From the NCBI GenBank assembly GCA_004352715.1, contig SCFE01000071.1:527947-591946 (forward strand): a stretch of 64,000 nucleotides of DNA, written 5' to 3'. This document shows, piece by piece, positions 59,301-64,000 of the stretch. The notes beneath the pieces are model-generated. The model did no database searches, was not told the origin of the DNA, and was given only the letters and a program-made list of their open reading frames with translations. A program made the translations under genes and the position numbers. This DNA is from Hofstenia miamia. Taxonomy: Eukaryota; Xenacoelomorpha; Acoela. The stretch's first letter is position 1, and every line of letters starts with the position of its first letter.

Positions 59301-61936
59301 TTTGGATCGGACAGTTTTCTAAAAGAGGCAGGTCTCCGGGGGCCACTTTTCTAAATTACTCAGAAATCCTTGATTTTTTGCAATGACTGGACCAATTTGT
59401 CCACAGCAACTGGGTCACCCAGTTCTATTTCAAACGCATCAAGTTTTTGTAACGTATCAGTCGTTGAGTTCTGTTTCTCAACTATTTCTATACATACAAG
59501 GAGCGGCGAGTAGTTACGGGTTTTTGTGTGGAGTTGCCTTAGAGTGAGGACATCTGCAAGTAAATTCTTGGCAATCGTTATGCGGGCTTGGTCATCATCG
59601 ACAAAATTCTCCACAACTGAGAGTACTTTTTCGTGGTGCTCGGATAGATACCGGACAGTTTTTAACCAAGTGCCCCATCTCGATATTACTATATTTGGTG
59701 GCAGAAGCACTTCGGGATTTGCGTTTTTGAACGCTTGAAGACTTTTTTGACAGCAGATACAAGCTCATTCACATTGGGAAAAGATGACCTAAACAAAAGA
59801 ATTTTAAAACTATGAAAAATCGAAAAACACTAGCGAAAAATCGGGAAAATGTTTGAAAAATTTAAGAAAGTTACCTGGCGGTTTCAGCAACAAGATGTAC
59901 GAATGAGCCACACACGTGATATGAATAGCCTTTGGGTAGATGTTAAGGCATTTTTCGTAACATTTTTTCATATAACTTGCACCATCAGTCAAAATAGAAA
60001 GTAATTTTTCGTATTTGATCGTACCAGAGTAAAGAATTGACAAAGCATCCATAATGAGTTGGCTCACTGTGCTAAAATTTGTCTGCTCCAAAAAACTGCA
60101 GTGAAGGAGATAATTTTCCATTGTGTAAAGATCGCCAACAATGACAATTCCTACATAACACTTGCACATATCAGTTGTTTCATCAACCCCAATTCAAATG
60201 GGATGATCGGCAATTTCCGCTCGTACTCTCTGGAGCTCAGTTTCATACGCTCTTTCAACATAGTTGCTTCTAAGCGTTGATCCTGACGGAAGTGTCATTT
60301 TTCGAGGCATTGTCGAAGGCTTTTATTATCTAATTTTGCGAGAGGAATATTGGCAGACATAAATGCCTAGCAGATGTCATAGGAGAAGGTATTCCCGGTA
60401 TCAGGTTGTTTGATATAAGCGTTTGTCTTTGTGATAGTCGATCGGTTTTCTTGTGCTTTTCACTATTCAAGTGCTGAGTAACTACGACTGCATAGTAAAG
60501 CTTATTATAGTGGAACAGGCAGTGTAAAAAGGTAGGTTCCTATCAGCTTTAAATAGAGAAGGATGCTCGGCTGCAAACATTGAGGCCCTTTCTGAGGTCG
60601 TTAAAGATTCTTTTGGCATGGCTACTATGTTAAAGATCGACTTTATTACAACAAACACACGCAATTGAATCTTGTAATATTGACAATCATTGATGTGGCA
60701 CGATATGATTCGCCAATTAAAACAAATTGCTTTGAGGGATTAAATTCAGCTCCAATCGTGAATTGTAACTAATTATTTGAGTAAATATGGGCTTTCAAAT
60801 TTGTCCTTGAATATTTGAACAAATATATGTTATGTGAACAAATAAAAATCCCAGCTCTTAGTGATCGGGTTTTTAGTTATATCCATGTCAATAATAACTT
60901 TTTGCTTAAAAAGATTTTTGTATGAGGGGGGATTCTTAATATGAAGCGTACCAATTTTTCATAACCTTAAGCTCTATTGGATTTTTTGAAATTTGAAGAT
61001 TCCTTGAATTTTAACCACTTATAAATTTTTCCATTAATTACGACGTCACGTCTGACTTTGGGCACGATGTGTTTGAGTGTTCAGATGAGGTTATGTCTTG
61101 CTCCCATTAATTTTCGACCTCCTGTTTCTTGGAACATTAGGAATGGAGGCAATTTATAACTTTAAAAAAATGAATTTTCAATGAAGAGTAGTGAATAATT
61201 CAAGTACTTCAGCTACAAAAATACACCTTAATTACAAGTTTTCAACATTAAGTTGGAACACGTTCACTATTAGATCGATCCTTATCTTACCCTTTCCTAA
61301 TTTTATAATAGGTTTGGAAAAAATTGCTTGAAAATGTGGACGAAACGGTTTGTCCCTTTAAACGATCATAAGAAGTTTAAGGTTAATTTGTTTTATTAAA
61401 ATTTACGCTCTCGATGATTTTAAAATGGATATTCTCATATCTGTGTGTCTGAACTAAATTTTCATGTCGTTTTAAAATATTTTTTGTATTTGTATTTATG
61501 TGATACATTTCGTCAATATAGTAAATGATATTGACTAGCTATTTTATTTGTTTAGGCAATTATTGAAGGCCCAATTGATAGTCCATATGAAGGTGGACAG
61601 TTTTACACCTACATCTGGGTTCCTGAAAACTACCCTATTCGTCCTCCTCTTGTTCGATTCTCTACGAAAATCTTTCATCCTAACATCAGTCGTCATGGGG
61701 ATGTTGGCATAGACTCTATTTACAATAATAATTGGTCACCTACTTTAACATTGTCTAAAGTTCTGGTAGGCATCCAGTCTTTGATGACTGATCCAAACTG
61801 TGATGTGTGCATGGAACCATCCAGAGCGCAACTGTATCTTTCAGATCGGAATAAATTTAATCGCATTGCACAGTCATACACTTGGAAATTTGCCATGTGG
61901 GACTTTATCAAGCCTAAATATCGAGGTTATGACTGA
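53858..61936 (+). CDS. morgue: Morgue-type F-box / ubiquitin-conjugating variant protein
   Basis: Four exons (53,858-54,119; 55,961-56,181; 58,729-58,941; 61,556-61,936) join in phases 1, 0 and 0 for 358 residues. Residues 10-30 hold a Cys/His cluster (C10, C13, C20, H21, C26, C29, H30). An acidic linker follows. The F-box spans about 101-145 (LVSNLPVPILLRIFRCLDDV, CLRWRDV). From about residue 198 an E2 fold runs to the end: RLQSEIRSLKTDPPIG, EGPIDSPYEGGQF, the HPN motif and NNWSPTLTLSKVL. Where E2 enzymes have the catalytic Cys (GxICLD), this reads GDVGID with Gly at 283. Drosophila Morgue, a promoter of DIAP1 turnover and apoptosis, has the same layout and the same Cys-to-Gly change. The start ATG at 53,858 is inferred. 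Confidence 0.88.
54315..54530. mobile_element. hAT-like non-autonomous element, tentative
   Basis: GGAAGCGGGTCAA at the left and TTGACCCGC/ATGACCCGCTTCC at the right are inverted, with CGCGGGTCA repeats between them. A clear target duplication was not found. Confidence 0.4.
55110..55560 (+). pseudogene. hAT transposase C-terminal remnant
   Basis: One plus frame, broken by stops, reads VSDDWTFYLC, WSSQKHQLSLLSKITRRIF and GVTDQRERL..HTIDLVFLRHN. This order (W, 'LSKIARRI', 'TDQR', 'L.FL.HN') is the hAT dimerisation region. It is degenerate and no ends were found. Confidence 0.55.
55961..56181 (+). CDS. morgue: Morgue-type gene exon 2: F-box
   Basis: The acceptor TCTTTCTTAG gives two bases that complete a glycine codon from exon 1. 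It encodes ENLVSNLPVPILLRIFRC, VCLRWRDV and KRWSFFVHHFE, and ends at GAG|GTACTG in phase 0. The open frame continues upstream to an ATG at 55,921, but the phase of exon 1 favours this acceptor. Confidence 0.85.
56390..57769 (-). mobile_element. mariner transposon, dead copy with a gap
   Basis: Inverted ends starting TTGGGTTAGAAAGAAAGTTC and TTGGGTTGGAAAGAAAGTTC, flanked by TA. On minus, fragments of the transposase appear in order: VSERTAQKHFQRFRCGDLGI, DKPRSGRPSEVDDDKLRELV, GLSNTTVVTHLHSIGKVSKL, ITGNAKW, FLHDNARPHTA and YSQDLAPSDYHLLWSL. The D,D34D triad has lost its first Asp (GNAKW for GDEKW), and there are stops and frameshifts. A 66-base N-gap (57,114-57,179) lies between two copies of the same 35 bases. 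Confidence 0.92.
58170..58238 (+). CDS. candidate optional 69-bp exon of the Morgue-type gene
   Basis: A long pyrimidine tract and TTTTAG precede 23 open codons (EHGRSFNVTAGCFHIKYLGP then KIL) that end at CTA|GTTGCC, a weak donor. Both borders are phase 0, so it could be included between exons 2 and 3 without changing frame. It is GC-rich within an AT-rich intron, but it also contains the palindrome ACAGCCGGCTGT within TTTAATGTG..CACATTAAA, which could instead mark a repeat. Skipping it gives a junction that looks more like the family. Confidence 0.25.
58729..58941 (+). CDS. morgue: Morgue-type gene exon 3: start of the E2 fold
   Basis: Encodes VKCWRTIYGHLMESAACHRC, then SHRLQSEIRSLKTDPPIG, which matches helix 1 and the 'L..DPP.GI' turn of E2 enzymes. 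Both borders are phase 0. Confidence 0.88.
58942..61555 (+). other. intron 3 of the Morgue-type gene
   Basis: Mostly occupied by a hAT transposon (59,082-60,860). Otherwise AT-rich with no exon recognised. Confidence 0.7.
59082..60860 (-). mobile_element. hAT transposon with TAGAG ends, CGGBP1-like family, broken
   Basis: The ends TAGAGCTAGCATTTTTATTT and, read inward from the right, TAAGAGCTGGGATTTTTATT are inverted. The flanks GTGATAGG (59,074-59,081) and GTGATCGG (60,861-60,868) match at seven of eight bases. On minus, pieces of a transposase appear: AMPKESLTTSERASMFAAEH, SILTDGASYMKKCYEKCLNI, AIHITCVAHSY and VISRWGTWLKTVRYLSEHHE. The second Asp region, the 'TC.AH' segment and R-W motif are those of hAT transposases related to the CGGBP1 group. 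Frames are broken. Confidence 0.8.
61556..61936 (+). CDS. morgue: Morgue-type gene exon 4: E2 fold with Cys-to-Gly
   Basis: Encodes the core and C-terminal helices of a ubiquitin-conjugating fold: FYTYIWVPENYPIRPPLVRF, FHPNISRHGDVGIDSIYNN, WSPTLTLSKVLVGIQSL and DRNKFNRIAQSYT. The codon at 61,706-61,708 is GGC (Gly) at the catalytic Cys position; the HPN tripeptide is kept. The stop TGA is at 61,934-61,936. ATTAAA follows at 62,111. Confidence 0.92.
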   Translation, partial: AIIEGPIDSPYEGGQFYTYIWVPENYPIRPPLVRFSTKIFHPNISRHGDVGIDSIYNNNWSPTLTLSKVLVGIQSLMTDPNCDVCMEPSRAQLYLSDRNKFNRIAQSYTWKFAMWDFIKPKYRGYD

Positions 61937-63565
61937 TGAATGATGTTTTGAGGAAATACCAAGAGTTGTCTTGGCCACAGCATTATTTATATTGTAAAGA
62001 ATCTTTTTGTAAAAATCACACTGAATTATGCACTAAATGAATTGTTATTGATGCAACTTGCTTTTAAATGATTTTAAGTTCTTATAATTTAACTGTACAA
62101 AAATATAACAATTAAAGTCAAAATCAATTATTCATTGTTTAATGAATGCACTTTTAAATTGTGTAATTTATGGAGTGATTCATTTGATCATCACAAGTAT
62201 TTATTCTTGATGTGACTAACTCAATTTCTCTTTATAGAAATACAAACTTTAGTGTGCTGTCATCGGTTTTTCATGCTATTTTCTTATATTTCACTTTGAA
62301 ATTGTTCAGGAAATAACGTGTATTCTCTGTAAATTTTAGTAAAGCATCAATAGTGCCAAGCCCTTGTCTAAAACCAAATTGATTTGAACATTATTTTCTT
62401 TAATTTATATGTTTGCATAGAAGTATCTCAAATATTTTTGAAACAGGATTTGTGACAGATTGGCCTATAGTTATAAATGGATAAACGAAATAAGTTATCC
62501 TACAACATGGTAATTGCATTGCTATCATTGACATATTTCATCTGTCCATAGCTAATTTTCGAAACTTAGCTTTGAGTTAAAAATTACTCTAAGAACTTGA
62601 AATTATCTAGTGTGCTGCAAAATATAAAATTCAGTTTTACCTTTATTTATGAACAATCTGAACTTGCTGAAATACGTATATAATTTATTGAAATTTGATG
62701 CTATACAAAAGTATTTAATTATAGTTGAATATGCAGGTATCTTATACATATATATTGAAAAGAAGAGATCAAAATTATTGGTTGAGCCCATTTTGGCTTC
62801 TAAAACATTTTGCTACTAAAAACATTTTTGAAAGAATTTTTATAGAAATACGCAATCCTACTTCCAAAAACAAAAACAACTTATTAATATTTCTTACTGC
62901 TCACACAAGCATTTTCAAACATTTTTCTTAAATAAGTAAAAACAGAATAGTAAAAGCATTATTTGTAAACAATGACATTATTATGATGAGAGACTGGAAC
63001 CTTAAAAATATGTATAAAAATAGGACAGAAAACTGACAATAATACAGTTACTAAAAGAAAAGATTAAGAATGAGAATTTGGTTCAGTTTATAGTGTTTTA
63101 ACTCCTAATCTTTGTATCGCCTTGCTCCCAATAAAATATTCAATCGGTTTGAAAATACGTTAATTTATGATCTTGATCAATACTGCCCAGAAAAATCAAT
63201 TTTAAGAAACGAAACCCCAATTAAGACAACAATTTAGAGCAAACCTTGTAAGTAGTATGAATTGGATCGTACCCCGTAGACATTTTGACCTTGGCGGGGA
63301 TGTCTGTGATGTAATTGTATACTTTGGCCGTCTGTGTATCTTTGACGTCATATGAAAATATTCTCTTTTGTGTTGGCAAACACATTTGTTTGTAGTCTGT
63401 TGTATAAAATGTAACAAATTTTTTATTCGTATTACATAAATAATTGGACGTGGAAATTTCCGGGGGTTTTATAGTGGTGTCATGGTGTGTTGACTGATTA
63501 AACAACTCAATCTTTAGATTCAACTATAATCCGCTAACACAAGAGATGATGGTCCCTCCATTGCA
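61937..63565. other. 3' untranslated and intergenic stretch
   Basis: AT-rich. No further gene recognised. Around 62,340-62,420 a decayed LINE-like phrase is possible but not supported. Confidence 0.4.
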
Positions 63566-63662
63566 CTTAACAGTGCTCACCTTTGCTTAACAGTGCTCAC
63601 CTTATCTTAACAGTGCTCACCTTACTTAACAGTGCTCACCTTCTCATAACAGTGCTAACCTT
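63566..63662. repeat. five tandem copies of a 20-bp unit
   Basis: Four copies of CTTAACAGTGCTCACCTT with one to three spacer bases, plus a fifth variant (ATAACAGTGCTAACCTT). It directly precedes a reverse transcriptase frame. Confidence 0.85.
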
Positions 63663-64000
63663 ATATCTAATTACTTAAGTAATAGACTTCAGCGAGTTAA
63701 ATTAAATGATACTTTTTCAAATTGGTTGTCTGTCAATAATGGTGTACCTCAAGGAACCATACTAGGTCCCCTGCTATTTAATATTTATGTGAATAACATG
63801 AAGGAAATTACGGACTGCGAAATAACACAATACGCTGATGATACATCTATTTACTGTGGAAATATATCCTTAGATAAAGCTGTAAAAGTTATTGAATCGA
63901 ATTGTATAAAATTGAGCAACTATTTTAACATGCATAGATTGCGTATTAATACGAAAAAAACTGAATTTTGCATAATGCAACCTTTTAGAAAAAAAACGAC
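63663..64000 (+). mobile_element. non-LTR retrotransposon reverse transcriptase, 5'-truncated, open to the window end
   Basis: One plus frame is open from about 63,663 to the end. It reads SNYLSNRLQRVKLNDTFSNW, NNGVPQGTILGPLLFNIYVN, TQYADDTSIYCGN and MHRLRINTKKTEFCIM. GVPQGTILGPLLF and the catalytic YADD are diagnostic of non-LTR (Jockey/CR1-group) reverse transcriptases. No stop is seen in this part, so it may be a recent insertion. It starts abruptly after a tandem repeat and continues past the window. Confidence 0.88.

Noticed and set aside
63566-63662. CRISPR-like array
   Set aside because: The spacers are only one to three bases; it is a simple tandem repeat in eukaryotic DNA.

Overview
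The window looks like draft shotgun sequence from an AT-rich invertebrate animal. It has long introns (80 bp to 8 kb) with GT/AG borders, many (AT)n tracts that end in N-gaps, and many decayed transposons of animal type (hAT, mariner/Tc1, piggyBac-like and PIF-like MITEs, CR1/Jockey-like, L1-like and Penelope-like elements). A Morgue-type gene points away from vertebrates. I cannot name the species. I saw no rRNA, tRNA, CRISPR array or bacterial operon.

Three plus-strand genes could be assembled exon by exon with compatible splice phases. (1) 2,815-15,440 is the 3' part (six exons, 388 codons) of a gene resembling a PI-PLC X-domain protein, ending in a hydrophobic tail that suggests membrane or GPI attachment. 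(2) 34,238-52,848 is WWOX (six exons, about 422 codons, start exon not found), with two WW domains followed by a short-chain dehydrogenase domain. (3) 53,858-61,936 is a Morgue-type gene (four exons, 358 codons). It combines an N-terminal Cys/His cluster, an F-box and a ubiquitin-conjugating (E2) fold whose catalytic cysteine is glycine. A minus-strand terminal exon of an unidentified gene lies at 1,210-1,356, and a possible exon fragment lies at the left edge.

The rest is introns, intergenic DNA and mobile elements. Elements with clear ends include a PIF/Harbinger-like MITE (1,682-2,224, TAA duplication), three hAT elements with 8-bp target duplications (23,445-23,869; 43,319-44,658; 59,082-60,860), a mariner (56,390-57,769) and a piggyBac-like MITE (48,809-49,142, present again at 51,709-52,042). 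Retroelement remnants lie at 17.4-18.4, 33.1-33.4, 34.9-35.7, 40.7-42.9, 49.4-50.6 and 63.7-64.0 kb. The block from about 18.7 to 31.3 kb is almost free of CG dinucleotides, unlike both flanks, and carries a dispersed repeat, a 84-bp minisatellite and a dead Tc1 copy.

Several repeats adjoin single N's or N-gaps and are probably assembly faults: a perfect palindrome at 19.7 kb, a 640-bp duplication at 36-37.5 kb, a 731-bp duplication at 48.6/51.5 kb and a duplicated gap edge inside the mariner. The most notable gene is the Morgue-type F-box/pseudo-E2 fusion. WWOX next to it is an intact oxidoreductase tumour-suppressor family member with transposon-loaded introns, as its vertebrate counterpart also has very large introns.
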